64,000 nucleotides of DNA from Ilex aquifolium (Eukaryota > Streptophyta > Magnoliopsida > Aquifoliales > Aquifoliaceae). The DNA is taken from NCBI GenBank assembly GCA_951799425.1, contig OX637403.1, forward strand, positions 26,724,311-26,788,310, given 5' to 3'. The translations under genes and the position numbers were made by a program. Below the pieces are notes generated by a model that did not search any database, was not told the origin of the DNA, and saw only the letters and a program-made list of their open reading frames with translations. How positions within the stretch are numbered: the stretch's first letter is position 1; each line of letters begins with the position of its first letter. This document shows positions 23,001 through 33,442 of this stretch, piece by piece.

Positions 23001-25555
23001 CCACACAGGTAGTTCCTAAGAAATCTGGAGTCACTGTAGTTGCTAATGAAAATAATGAACTTGTGCCAACTAGGACGGTTACTGGTTGGAGAATGTGCAT
23101 AGACTACAGGAGACTTAATGCTGTTACTAGAAAAGATCACTTCCCTTTGCCTTTTATGGATCAAATTTTAGAAAGGGTAGCTTCACATTTGTACTATTGT
23201 TTTTTAGATGGTTATTCAGGATATAACCAAATTGAAATTGCCCTAGAAGACCAAGAGAAGACCACATTTACTTGCCCTTTTGGCACCTTTGCTTATCGAA
23301 GGATGCCTTTTGGATTATGCAATGCACCTGCGACCTTTCAAAGGTGTATGCTTAGTATTTTCAGTGATATGGTTGAGCGTTTTCTTGAAGTCTTTATGGA
23401 TGATTTTACTGTTTTTTGTGATTCTTATAATGACTGTTTAGCTAATCTGGAGAAGGTACTTATAAGATGTGAAGAAAAGAACCTTGTACTTAATTGGGAA
23501 AAATGCCACTTCATGGTGAGAAAGGGAATTGTTCTTGGCCACATTGTCTCTTCTGAGGGAATTCAGGTAGATAAGGCAAAAATTGAATTAATTGCTAGTT
23601 TACCTAGTCCGAAAGTCCTTAAGGATGTTAGATCTTTCTTGGGTCATGCTGGTTTTTATAGAAGGTTTATAAAGGATTTTAGTTCCATATCTAGACCACT
23701 CTGCAATCTCTTAGGGAAAGACACACCTTTTGAGTGGGATAATGCATGCCAAGAGGCTTTTGATAAGTTAAAGGGCATGCTTGTCACCGCTCCAATCATG
23801 CAATCCCCAGATTGGAGTAGTCCTTTCGAAATCATGTGTGATGCAAGTGACTATGTTGTAGGGGCGGTTTTAGGACAAATGAATGACAAAAAGCCTCATG
23901 TCATCTACTATGCCAGTAGAACTTTAAATAGTGCACAGATGAACTATTCTACAACAGAAAAAGAATTACTGGCTGTAGTATTTGCACTAGACAAATTTAG
24001 GTCATACTTAGTAGATTTCCCCATTGTTATCTTTACAGACCATGCAGCTCTCAAATACTTATTAACTAAGAAAGATGCAAAACCGAGACTGTTGAGGTGG
24101 ATCCTACTACTCCAAGAATTTGATATTACTATTAAAGATAAAAAAGGAGTAGAAAATGTAGTGGCTGACCATTTGTCTAGACTTGTGAGTGATGTGCCCA
24201 TTGAGACAATGCCGATTAAAGATACTTTCCCGGATGAACAGTTATTGGCAGTTTCCTCCTTACCATGGTTTGCTGACATTGTAAATTTTCTGGTTACAGG
24301 TAACATGCCACCGGCTTGGACTGCTTTAGATAAGAGGAAGTTTTTAGTTGAAGTAAAGAGTTTCTTCTGGGATGACCCATACCTCTTCAAATATTGCCCG
24401 GATCAGATTATCCGGAGATGTGTACCTGATGATGAGGTAAGTAGCCTTCTATCTTTTTGTCATGCGGGAGCTTGTGGAGGCCACTTTTCTATGAAAAAGA
24501 CCGCTGCAAAAGTTTTGCAGTGCGGTTTTTATTGGCCTACAATTTTTAAGGATGCTCATAATTTTTGCAAAGTGTGTGAGCGATGTCAAAAACTGGGGGG
24601 ATTGACCCGTAGGAATATGATGCCCCTAAACCCGATTTTGATCATAGAAATCTTTGACTGTTGGGGTATAGATTTCATGGGTCCTTTCCCTCCATCTTTT
24701 GGGTATATGTACATTTTAGTGGGAATAGATTATGTCTCTAAGTGGGTTGAAGCTATACCATGTCGGACGAATGATCATAAAGTTGTTTTGAAATTTTTAA
24801 AGGAAAATATTTTGTCCAGATTTGGTATACCCCGAGCCATTATCAGTGATGGGGGATTGTACTTTTGTAATAGACCTTTTGAGAATTTGATGAAAAAATA
24901 TGGTGTAACACATAAAGTTGCAACTCCCTATCACCCACAGACAAGTGGTCAAGTAGAGCTTGCCAATCGGGAAATTTCTTACATTTTGGAAAAAACGGTG
25001 AATCCTGATCGTAAAGATTGGTCGTTACGACTACTCGATGCATTATGGGCATACCGAACTGCATATAAATCCCCGATTGGTATGTCTCCATATAGATTGA
25101 TTTATGGAAAAACTTGTCACTTGCCCGTGGAATTAGAGCATAAAGCATATTGGGCCATTAAAATGTTCAACTTTAGTTTTGACCAAGCCGACACCGCACG
25201 GAAATTACAGCTAAATGAGCTTGATGAGATTAGGAATGAAGCCTATGATAATTCTAAGATTAGCAAAGAACGGATGAAGGTGGTTCATGATAAGAATATT
25301 GTGCGAAAAACGTTTACACCTGACCAAAAAGTTCTTTTATATAATTCTAAGCTTCACATCTTTAAGGGAAAGCTTCGGACTCGATGGAGTGGTCCATACA
25401 TTGTTAAGGAGGTATTCCCTTATGGAACAGTGGAGATTGAAAACCCAAGTAATGGGAACATTTTTAAGGTTAATGGGCAAAGATTGAAACCATTCTTGGA
25501 GGAGGGTATCGTGGAAGTGGAATCCATCGAATTGATGGATCCCCATTATGAATAA
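20087..25555 (+). CDS. gag-pol: Athila-like gag-pol polyprotein (1,822 aa, intact)
   Basis: One uninterrupted frame encodes Gag, protease, reverse transcriptase, RNase H and integrase. Gag has a capsid-like core at about residues 110-280 and a CCHC zinc knuckle (C342, C345, H350, C355). The protease site is DLGAS with D650. The RT has [11 protein letters not shown] near 1001 and the catalytic box FMDD (D1105, D1106). RNase H shows CDASD with D1252. The integrase has a zinc-binding region (H1459 and a CX2C near 1494) and a complete DD35E core (D1529, D1588, E1624). The frame ends RLKPFLEEG...DPHYE with no chromodomain. All catalytic residues I can check are present, so the protein could be active. 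Start: the first ATG of the frame, 177 bp after the LTR. Confidence 0.96.
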   Translation: MSFWHRDLSGRLTREDSDTLFGNLFDLSVSNHFLHTVAANPNGHRQNDFPDREDHIDTVSNHDENDVDNLNVNQGRTLREYLQPVLLTEPSCIIFPLNAIHFVFKPGMIQLLPKFLGIGEENPYLHIREFGDVCATFHDQNVAMDIVRLKLFPFSLKEKAKTWLYSLRSRSIGTWQEMQKQFLKKFFPTHRTNSLKRQIMNFSQKESENFYQSWERFKDLLASCPHHGYESWRIISFFYEGLGPQLRQFIEMMCNGDFMNKEPDDTFDYLDQLAENAQSWDTTSHEPSKGKMAQSSSSSGGKYQLREEDDLGARIATLTRRLEAMEYKKVNQVDTVQGEELCSICEIPGHPVTECPSLPALKEVYDQANAVNTFSKPYNNPYSNTYNPGWKNHPNFSWRNDNHASQPPQQNSSNVAPYISRPKRDIEEVLSQFMQDQRTYNRQTTQAIEDMRSAITKLTIDPCHQEKGRLPAQPQPNPQGQFVVNETCTSETVHEHVKSITTLRSGKEINKTIPLKTQDFEKISQPMESDDKISLPENNESEKYVPPAPFPQRLLTSTRPVVHNDMLEIFKQVKINIPLLDAIKQIPSYAKFLKELCTVKRKLNVQKKAFLTEQVSSIIQHRTPPKYKDPGCPTISCVIGNHRIEQALLDLGASVNLLPYSVYEQLGLGELKPTSVTLQLADRSVKIPRGIVEDVLVQVDKFYFPVDFIILDTQPVLSTSAQIPVILGRPFLATSNALINCRNGVMKLTFGNMTLELNIFNVCKQPGNIDEDMHEVNMIESIVPSRVYDSSLFDPLEACLLEQYSELEIDEKNADISVSTDILNSLQVLEMRELRRRFEELPPRTDPPIPSKDKTPKLDLKQLPVELKYAFLGDDETYPVIISSQLNSAQEGMLLHLLKEHKNAIGWTLADIKGISPLVCTHKIYLEDNAKTSREMQRRLNPHMKEVVKKEVLKLLDVGIIYPIADSKWVSPTQVVPKKSGVTVVANENNELVPTRTVTGWRMCIDYRRLNAVTRKDHFPLPFMDQILERVASHLYYCFLDGYSGYNQIEIALEDQEKTTFTCPFGTFAYRRMPFGLCNAPATFQRCMLSIFSDMVERFLEVFMDDFTVFCDSYNDCLANLEKVLIRCEEKNLVLNWEKCHFMVRKGIVLGHIVSSEGIQVDKAKIELIASLPSPKVLKDVRSFLGHAGFYRRFIKDFSSISRPLCNLLGKDTPFEWDNACQEAFDKLKGMLVTAPIMQSPDWSSPFEIMCDASDYVVGAVLGQMNDKKPHVIYYASRTLNSAQMNYSTTEKELLAVVFALDKFRSYLVDFPIVIFTDHAALKYLLTKKDAKPRLLRWILLLQEFDITIKDKKGVENVVADHLSRLVSDVPIETMPIKDTFPDEQLLAVSSLPWFADIVNFLVTGNMPPAWTALDKRKFLVEVKSFFWDDPYLFKYCPDQIIRRCVPDDEVSSLLSFCHAGACGGHFSMKKTAAKVLQCGFYWPTIFKDAHNFCKVCERCQKLGGLTRRNMMPLNPILIIEIFDCWGIDFMGPFPPSFGYMYILVGIDYVSKWVEAIPCRTNDHKVVLKFLKENILSRFGIPRAIISDGGLYFCNRPFENLMKKYGVTHKVATPYHPQTSGQVELANREISYILEKTVNPDRKDWSLRLLDALWAYRTAYKSPIGMSPYRLIYGKTCHLPVELEHKAYWAIKMFNFSFDQADTARKLQLNELDEIRNEAYDNSKISKERMKVVHDKNIVRKTFTPDQKVLLYNSKLHIFKGKLRTRWSGPYIVKEVFPYGTVEIENPSNGNIFKVNGQRLKPFLEEGIVEVESIELMDPHYE

Positions 25556-25700
25556 TCTGTCTCTAACCATTTGGTGTATACTGTTGTATATTAGTGTATG
25601 TTGTTTTCTCTTTAATTTTTCTACAGATGCATGAGCACATTTTACGCGCATCTGGTATGTTCTTTCTATCCCTTATTTAATCTTACTCTATGTATTCATA

Positions 25701-25737
25701 CATTGAGGACAATGCAAATTTTTGAGTGGGGGGGTGG
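25701..25737 (+). promoter_or_regulatory. Second, internal polypurine-like tract
   Basis: GAGGACAATGCAAATTTTTG is followed by AGTGGGGGGGTGG. The G-run closely resembles the polypurine tract just before the 3' LTR (AAGTGGGGGGG). Its position right after pol suggests a second plus-strand priming site or a relic of one. Function is inferred. Confidence 0.5.
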
Positions 25738-25935
25738 AGCATTTACTTGATAATACAAAGCATATTGAATTTTGATGTGCACATGCAACTGTGTTTATTT
25801 TTTTTAGTTAAGTATAATTTTCTTATTTTTGGCCTTAGAAATTTTCAGAAGTAGAAGGGAATCACTTGGGAGAGAAATAGTTGAAGAAAAATGTGAATTT
25901 TTCTAAGTATAGAGGAATCAATTCACTGGAACTCG

Positions 25936-26208
25936 CGTCCGGACGCATGAATTATAGTATAAAATCTTCTGGAGTTTGCGTCCGGACGGGGAAGAATAGG
26001 CTGAACTTACTGGCAAACGCGTCCGGACGGTGATTTGCACCGCGTCCGGACGGGAAGGCTATTCGTTTTAAATTCAGAACACGCGTCCGGACGGGACCTC
26101 ACCACGCGTCCGGACGCGTGTCATTCAAAGCCTATTAATGCCTGCAGTTGAGCCGTGTCCGGACGGATACACCCCATGCGTCCGGACGCGTGTGAGAACC
26201 TATAAATA
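25936..26208 (+). promoter_or_regulatory. Internal promoter module: eight palindromes plus TATA box
   Basis: CGTCCGGACG occurs at 25936, 25979, 26020, 26043, 26084, 26107 and 26179 (start positions), with a one-mismatch copy, TGTCCGGACG, at 26156. Three pairs (26020/26043, 26084/26107, 26156/26179) have exactly the 13-nt spacing of the LTR pairs. TATAAATA starts at 26201, 12 nt after the last site and 99 bp before the ORF start. CGCGTCCGGACGCGTGTCA is shared with the LTR (19134-19152), so the array was probably derived from it. I infer a promoter for the downstream ORF. Confidence 0.65.
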
Positions 26209-26299
26209 GAGGCGTTGTCAGACTTGTTCAGCACACTCCTAAACCGATTTTCAAACAATTCCCACCCTTTCCACTTCTCTCTGCTCTACTCTAACAACT

Positions 26300-27376
26300 A
26301 TGGCACCACCAAGAGCCTCCACCTCAAAGAGAGCCCGATCAAGCACCCAAGAAGATGAGGACACCACATTTGACCCCATACGTTTCCAAATACTAGATGA
26401 GCGGGTAAGATTTGAGAAGTACTATGCCTCCAAACCCTTTGTCTGTGAGAGGAAGATTGAACTCAAGGATTTCTCTCGATTAGGAATCCAAGAGATCATC
26501 ACATCTAGAGGGTGGGCCGAGTTTATGGGTAGAGATTGGCCTTGCATTCCCATCCTGGCAAGGGAGTTCTACAGCAATGCCGATGACCTCGGGAATGGTC
26601 AGCTGACCACCTATGTCCGAGGCAAGCACATCAGTATAGATGCCTCAGCCATTGCCCAACTGACTGAAATGACTCAAGCTCGGGTGGCTGTCCCCGAATA
26701 CCCTCAAAATTTTAGTGGAGATGAGGTGGGTAGGGAGTTAATGGGCGAGCAAGGTTTTGTATGGACTGACGGAGTGAAATTCCTTCAGCAGGGAGACTTG
26801 ACCAATAAGTACAAGATTCTCAATCTAATTTCAGTCTCCAACATTTTTCCTTTGCTGAGGAATAATCACATTTACCCTGACCGAGCCCGACTTCTGTATG
26901 CCATAGGCACTGGCAAGACCATAGACCTCCCCTCTCTTATTTTCTCAGAAATGCGTAGGGCCATTGTTGACCCTAAAAAGCCATCTTTCCCATTTCCCGG
27001 TCTGGCTACCGCATTCTGTGAAAATGCGGGGGTGGTGATTGACCCTACGATGGAGAGGGCAAAGAAGGTTGTTGCACTCACCTCCGGCTCTCTTCTAAAA
27101 AGTCGGAGTGTGGCGAGGCCAGTGGGGATGAGGGGCCAGCAGGGGGAAGCTGCAGCTGAGGGTGATGTACCGGTAGAGGATTGGGATCAGCTCTTCAATT
27201 TCGATGAAGATTTTGACTTGCCAGCGGATGAAGACACTGATCCCAGGACTGACCGGCAGATTCTGTTCGAGTTGTTGAGAGGTCAGAGAGAGATGAGGAA
27301 GGAGATGAGAGAGTTGAGGGCTGAGATGAGGGGGCTAGGACGTAGTTCTCGTGATCAGGCAGGTCCCTCATCTTAG
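26300..27376 (+). CDS. Athila second ORF (358 aa, putative plant transposon protein type)
   Basis: The ATG has a favourable context (A at -3, G at +4) and follows a TATA box and CT-rich leader. The N-terminus is basic and serine-rich (KRAR at 11-14 region). The core at about residues 30-250 includes LAREFYSNADD (86-96), TTYVRGKHISID and LLYAIGTGKTIDLPSLI. I recognise it as the domain often annotated 'putative plant transposon protein' in Athila-like elements; its biochemical role is unknown. An acidic stretch (about 290-315) is followed by a likely coiled coil of RExRxEMR type (about 320-347). It occupies the env position, but I see no signal peptide or membrane segment, so it is not an envelope protein by sequence. 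Confidence 0.8.
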   Translation: MAPPRASTSKRARSSTQEDEDTTFDPIRFQILDERVRFEKYYASKPFVCERKIELKDFSRLGIQEIITSRGWAEFMGRDWPCIPILAREFYSNADDLGNGQLTTYVRGKHISIDASAIAQLTEMTQARVAVPEYPQNFSGDEVGRELMGEQGFVWTDGVKFLQQGDLTNKYKILNLISVSNIFPLLRNNHIYPDRARLLYAIGTGKTIDLPSLIFSEMRRAIVDPKKPSFPFPGLATAFCENAGVVIDPTMERAKKVVALTSGSLLKSRSVARPVGMRGQQGEAAAEGDVPVEDWDQLFNFDEDFDLPADEDTDPRTDRQILFELLRGQREMRKEMRELRAEMRGLGRSSRDQAGPSS

Positions 27377-29164
27377 GATGATTTCTTCTAGGTCCCGGTG
27401 GTTTCAAAATCATTTCTTTTATTTTCCAGTTTTATGTAGAAATCAAAGCCTTTTTTGGGTAGTTTTTGTTAGGCTTGATTTCTTTTATCTTTTGAATATG
27501 CATTGTACTCAAAATTCTCATTATTATATAAAATGCATATGTTGTTTGATGTGTTATCAAATATTTAAATAATGTTGTTATGAATAAGTTAATACCACAA
27601 TATTGAAATAATTTGCTCAACTTTAAATTTGCAACTGTTTAAGCATCACATAGACCGTTATTCTATATTTTCGTATCTCATATCATGTTCTTATAAAAAC
27701 TCACAATTTGTGCACTTCAAACTCTACCAAGTTGGAATTTGTTAGGTAATGTACTTTGAGAACTTAAAACATATAGTGGAAATGCATACAAACCCTAGTA
27801 AGTTTTGTTCCAATCTTTCTTGGAGGGTTATTTACATTTACTCAATAAATATTTGTGTTCTGCTAATTTCCATCAATAGTCTCATTATTTTTGTTTCGGT
27901 TAACACCCATATTGTGAATGATTGCTTAACTTCAAATTAATTGCATGAGAAGTGTGTTATCAATAACTCTTGAGATATGATTTTAGGCCATCTTTGTCAT
28001 TATTTGAGCCTAAACCTTATTCTTTGAATATTATTATCCCTAGAAGCCATGATTGAGCCTTTAGAGCAAAATTTTATTTCTTATACCCAACATATAATAA
28101 CCAAGCCAATGAAAAAAAAATAATATATGTTACCCTTGGTTATCCTGAGATTGAACTTTCATTGTTTATGTAATTTGGGAGAGGTTGGTTAAGAAAAGAA
28201 AAGAAAAAAAGAAATTTACATACTTGTGAATATTTGCATTAGATGTCTTGCTGAAAAAAAAAAAAAAAAAAAAAAAAAAACAAATAATAATAGGAGCAAG
28301 TGATGTAAATTGTGCTTCTAAAGGATGGAGAGTGAAAGGCTATGAAAAGAAGTTTGGTTGTGTAATGTACATGTTCTCTCGGGATGATCTTTTGAATTCC
28401 TGAATATCCTTCGTTTCAAAACCCTAATCCCAAGGCCCCATTACAACCTTAAATAAAGACCTATTTGATCTCAAGAGTGTATTGTTTGATGCATGACTTG
28501 TGTGAATAAGGAGAAGAAGGGTGAATATTTACTTATGATGTGTTGATTTCCTTTTATGAGATTATGTCAAATCATTTTCTTTTGGATTACGTTCTTCTTA
28601 ATGGAACATGTGAGCATTATTTTGTGTTGATTTAAATATCCTCCACTCACATGTGATACTTGAGTGTATAACTACCATAATCTGAGAGAATTACTCATGA
28701 GTGAATTATCTAGTGAGATTTGGCATTGAGATGAATAGTTGATAGTTGTAGAGGTGATTACCGGATAAATTACTGACTTGGTAAAGTTAACCCACACTAC
28801 ACACGAGTTTATATGAGAATATGATAAGTGCATACAATTATATACCGCATAGTTCTATATGTTGTTTTGCATGTGCTTATAAAAAGTTTTGTATCTAAAA
28901 ATTTCAATAGTGCGGTAGTAATTTATATTATACAGTTGTTATTCAGATATTTGATCAAAGGGCGATGTTTGTGGGTACCATCTCTGGAAACCCTCACGAG
29001 ACTATACTCGTCCACTAGGGGAAACCTAGGGGTTTAAAGGCTTGTTGCATATGCTAAATGCAATCGTGAAGCCTACGAAAGTGGTTATGTCTTTTGTTTT
29101 TGTTAGTATTTTGTTTTTATTTGCTTGCCTTACTAGGGACTAGCAAGGTCTAAGTGGGGGGGTG
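27377..29164 (+). other. Non-coding 3' region of the Athila element
   Basis: 1.8 kb, AT-rich, with no credible ORF. It has an A-run at 28254-28280. The polypurine tract AAGTGGGGGGG ends at 29162, directly before the 3' LTR. Confidence 0.85.
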
Positions 29165-30229
29165 TGATTCAGGTCTAATATTTACATTTGTCAGAGGTAA
29201 TATTAATCATTTTATTGTGAAAGTGAGATATTTATGATGATTTAATTGAAGATTAAGGCTAGGAGAATAAAAGATGAGTTGTGTTGTTTTGCAGGTTAAT
29301 AGTGCACAATTGGAGTGAAGCATAGCTCAGGAAGGATTACACTGGAACACGCGTCCGGACGGAGGAAGTATACGCGTCCGGACGCGGTTGGCAGAAAGTT
29401 GACAAACGAAGCAAGGACCATTCTGGAAGGCGCGTCCGGACGGTTGAGAGAGTCGCGTCCGGACGCGTGTCAAACCTCTGCTGCCGAGCTTTGAGTCCTA
29501 GTGGGATACAATCTCTGGGGAATGTAATTTATAAATAAAAACCTAGGACTTTGTAAGGGGGATCGATCTTGTTACTCTCTTTGTTTTAGTCTATTTTCTG
29601 GATCCTTTACCATGTCTGGCTAGAAGGCTAAGCTAGGGCTAGGGGAAAACCTCTCGACGGAGTACGGTATTTTTATTGACTCTTGTACTTAAGGATTTAT
29701 GTTATTGTGTTAATTGAATTCCTAATATTTTAGCAAAGTGTTTATGCTGTATAAATTCTTGAGTTGTTGTGCCACGTACATCGATTGCTTGAGTTTCCCT
29801 GCGTGTAAATCACTGGTTATTCCATGTTGGAAGGGTTAACACTATTTCATAGAATAATATGATTGAATGATTATTCAGGTTCCTGGTAGTTATTTGATCA
29901 TAACCATTGGATTTATCACTTGACTTGTTAATTGGGTTAACTGACATTTAATTCCTCTTTCAAGTCAAGCTTTGAGTCTTTAACTATTATTGTATGAAGT
30001 TGAAAGGGAATACCTGATGCTCTAGTATTTTATTTATTACTATTTTAAATACCAAAATCACTTTTCTCCAATCAACAATTTACCACACAAATCTTTTTCC
30101 TTTCAAATTACTGTTGTTGTTTGTGTGATTGTTCCTTGTTACACTTCCTCGTGGGATCGACCTCGGACTTCCGAGATTATATTACTTTGCTCAACCTGCG
30201 CTTGGGTTTACACTTTTTAAGTTGAAGCA
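29165..30229 (+). repeat. 3' LTR
   Basis: 1,065 bp, offset by exactly 10,320 from the 5' LTR with no difference found on line-by-line reading. The right target duplication TAAAG follows at 30230-30234. Confidence 0.97.
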
Positions 30230-31017
30230 TAAAGCTTCGGAAACTTCGATACCTTGTGTGTGATGATACTATTACAGTCCCGGCAAAAATAGGCAATTTG
30301 TCATTCCTGCAAAAGGTAGGAACGATTAGTGCAGACAAAGTCAACGACGACATTATAATGAGAGAGGTAGGGAAACTTACTCAACTAAAATCTTTGACAA
30401 TTTTAAGGTTGAGAAGAGAAGACGGAAAGATTCTATACTCGTCTCTTGAAAAGTTGAGCAACCTTAGTTCATTGGACGTTGATTCTATGTTGCTTGACCT
30501 AACGACATTATCTTTAGGTCCTCCACTTCTATGAAAACTCTACTTGAAAGGATCTCTAGAGATGACACCACATTGGATGGCTTCTCTTCAAGTCTGGTTG
30601 AAGTACCGTTACAGTGGAGCATGTTAAGGGAAGACCCACTGCCATGCCTACAAGATTTGCCAAATCTTCAACATATTGTGTTCCAAGATAATGTGTATGA
30701 TGGGGAGGAATTACATTTCAAGGCTGGAGGCTTTAAGAATCTCAAAATTTTAATGCTTGACAACTTAAAAGCACTGAGAAGGGTTAGATTGGAGCAGGGC
30801 ACAATGCCTCATCTTGAAACGCTAAGTATTTGGGGATGTGATTTGATGGGGTATCCATCTGGAATCGAACATTTGACAACCCTTCAATCGATTGAGCTAT
30901 ATTATGTGGTTGCATTAAAGCCTCAGAACTTGTCAGATAAAGATATATATGCAGCATTGGATGACAACAAACTTGCACACATCCCTCATGGGGATATCCA
31001 GAGTTGCCACACTACAT
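30230..31017 (+). pseudogene. RPM1-like NLR pseudogene, 3' part (continuation of 17666-18844)
   Basis: This is the LRR remainder displaced by the retrotransposon. It begins KLRYLVC and continues with VPAKIGNLSFLQK, MREVGKLTQLKSL and later LQDLPNLQHI to the usual C-terminus (DNKLAHIPHGDIQSCHTT) and stop at 31017-31019. A TGA at 30532-30534 interrupts it after LSLGPPLL, and a frame change follows before the last LRRs resume near 30640. Homologous 3' flank with AATAAA follows at about 31040. Confidence 0.9.
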
Positions 31018-31119
31018 GACATTTGCATGGGCATTTTTGAATAAAAAGGAAAGAGCAATGTTATGAGGACTTAATTCAATACAGTTATTAAATTAGTTAT
31101 AAGTTTCAATGGTAGGTGG

Positions 31120-33114
31120 TGTCACACCCCCACCCCGGATCACATAGGGTGGGCGGCGGACCGGCCACCAAGACCTTAATTAATCACCCTTGTGCATAAT
31201 AAATGCAAAGTACATCGGAAGACAAATAATAAAGTGATCCAATCCATCGACCTAATGAATACCAGAGGAATAAACTAAACATCACCAACATCATTATTAA
31301 ACTCATGTAAAACAATAATTAACCATAAGGTTCACTACTCTAAGTATAAGCAACATTATCCTCAAAACAATTGAATATTTGTATCAAAACTATAAATACA
31401 TTTATTTCTGAAGACCTACAATAAAATAAATCTTCAAGTCCTCTAATCCCTTGTATATCAGCAGACTTACTCATCACCCTGATCCTTTCCTGAAAAATGT
31501 TATATGTTTGGGTGAGTACAATGACCCGTGAATAGCAACCACCTCTAATGAGGTGTGAAAATAAATCCCACAGTTTGTATACAAAAATAAACTTTGATAC
31601 ATGCATAAGTACAACAAATTGTACTCCAATCCCTCCCATATAAGCCTGTAAACAAAATGATCTCATAATCACAAATAATTTTATAAATGAAAAGACATTT
31701 ATAACCCAAAACACCCACTCATTTTCACAAATCACTTTATAAATGAAAAGACATTTATAACTCAAAACACTCACACACACATTCAGTCTCAAATACATTT
31801 GTCAAATCATGTTTGTTACCACTAGCCTGGTAATTGGCCCCGTCTCTTGTCATCACTAGCCTGATGACTGGCCCCGTCTCTTGTTACCACTAGCCTGGAA
31901 ACTGGCCCTGTCTTTTGTCATCACTAGCCTGATGATTGGCCCCTATGTGTAAATCTCTATACCGACCACGCCGGTATACAATCTCGTTACCATTTAGACC
32001 TGGTAACCCAATCCCCGTCTCATAAACATGATTTTTACACACACCAAAACTGTAGTTTTAGTCCCAACACACACAAAATTTTTCTTTCATCACCAAAGCA
32101 ATGATATAAAATCATCCCACAAGTTTTTCAAAATTCACATGTATAACAGTTCATAATTGCAAAACATTTAATTGGAACCCCAAACATCAACACATATATC
32201 ATATATATGAAAAATCCACACACACGCACCCACACATTTAATATAGAAAATTCTCCCAAAAGAAGTAGCAAACTACCCACCTTGATTCCCAAAATCTAAT
32301 TCAAAATATTCTTTCCCAACTTTAATGCAATCACCACCTAATCCAAAATAATATATAACAATCAATTTGTATTCCTAACTTCGTCGTTTCGTGATTCTAT
32401 ATTTAATTTACGTATTTCCTACTCACTGATATATACTTAATATATCCTTTGCATATAATTATCCTTTATAATATGAGGTAATAGGGTATGGAAGTATTCT
32501 GGGCTGTTTAAAAAAAAGTTTCTAAAGTTTTGGGGTCAAATCATAATTTTTGAAACTTTTGGGGTCAAAGTGTAATTTCTTTGAAAAACGAATTTTCTGT
32601 TTTCGGGACTGCCATAAATTTTTCAGAATTCTATTCTTCCAACTTACCAAATAAAACAGGAGTTAAACTTAAGTTTAGAAGAATATAGGGGTCAAAGTAA
32701 AACTCTTTGAAACTAAAAGGGAACTTGCTGTAATTTTAAAGAAATCCATCATCTTCACCCACGAAAATTGCAGGTTGTGCAGCTTGTCTTCCTTCTTCCC
32801 CTTTGTTTTCTTTTTGCTTTTTAAGACATTAAATAAATTCTTTAAAAGCCTCAAAAACAATAAATCTCTATTAGGTCTAAAAAAAACACTTAAATTAACA
32901 ACTTACAATAAAATTCATTTATATATTCATCAATGTTCTTCACCATGAACATATATATATAAGTATTTATTATCACTATTTATGATAACTCTAATACCAT
33001 ATAATTGAATAAATTATAAAACACACCAAATAATTAATGAATTCATACCTTTAAATGGGTCCAATCCTTTTTTTTTTTTTTTTTTGTCTCTTTCGTTCTT
33101 CTTTCTTCCTTCCT

Positions 33115-33145
<31 letters not shown>

Positions 33146-33437
33146 TCTTCTTTGTTCACGGGATAACCCCTCCACAAGCCTTCCCACCAATAAAAAAAAA
33201 ACCCTACAAACTAAATATATTTATATATATACACGAAGAGTTTGACCTATTCAACAATACTACCCTATTTACACCAAATGTATAAGAGTCCTAATAAGTA
33301 TCTCTAGGACAAGACTTTTATTTGAGACATATTAGTCTTCTTTAATTATTTTTATCCTTATATAAATATAATTACGCTTAGGTAACCAATTCACCAAAAT
33401 AAAATAATAATTTATTTATTTTTTCCGGGTAATTACA
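31120..33437. mobile_element. Solo LTR, 2,318 bp
   Basis: The stretch begins TGTCACACCCC and ends GGGTAATTACA, the TG...CA ends of an LTR, and is flanked by identical 5-bp repeats GGTGG (31115-31119 and 33438-33442). No gag-pol and no second LTR are present, so it is best read as a solo LTR left by LTR-LTR recombination. It holds a 41-bp tandem repeat, a poly-T at about 33068-33085 and a (CT)n near 33115-33140. Its parent family is not otherwise in the window. Confidence 0.8.
31818..31948. repeat. 41-bp tandem repeat in the solo LTR
   Basis: About three to four units contain CACTAGCCTG, a variable TGATGA/TGGTAA word and TTGGCCCCGTCTCTTGT. They alternate between ACCACTAGCCTGG and ATCACTAGCCTGA forms. 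Similar arrays are common in long plant LTRs. Confidence 0.7.
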
Positions 33438-33442
33438 GGTGG

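Larger units (their letters stand above)
25556..26299 (+). other. Spacer between gag-pol and second ORF
   Basis: It holds the polypurine-like tract at 25724-25737 and the eight-palindrome array at 25936-26188, then a TATA box and a CT-rich probable 5' untranslated stretch (about 26245-26299). Confidence 0.85.
18845..30229 (+). mobile_element. Complete Ty3/gypsy LTR retrotransposon, Athila-like, 11,385 bp
   Basis: In order: 5' LTR (18845-19909), tRNA-Asp primer site, gag-pol ORF, a spacer with a polypurine-like tract and palindrome array, a second ORF, a 1.8-kb non-coding spacer, a polypurine tract and the 3' LTR (29165-30229). The LTRs start TG, end CA and appear identical base for base over 1,065 bp; the target duplication is intact. 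There is no chromodomain after the integrase, and a second ORF sits in the env position. Both points, with the tRNA-Asp primer, fit the Athila branch of non-chromodomain gypsy elements. The identical LTRs and open gag-pol make it very recent and possibly still mobile. Confidence 0.95.

Noticed and set aside
26300-27376. Envelope protein in the retrotransposon
   Set aside because: The ORF is in the env position but shows no signal peptide, membrane segment or fusion-like region.
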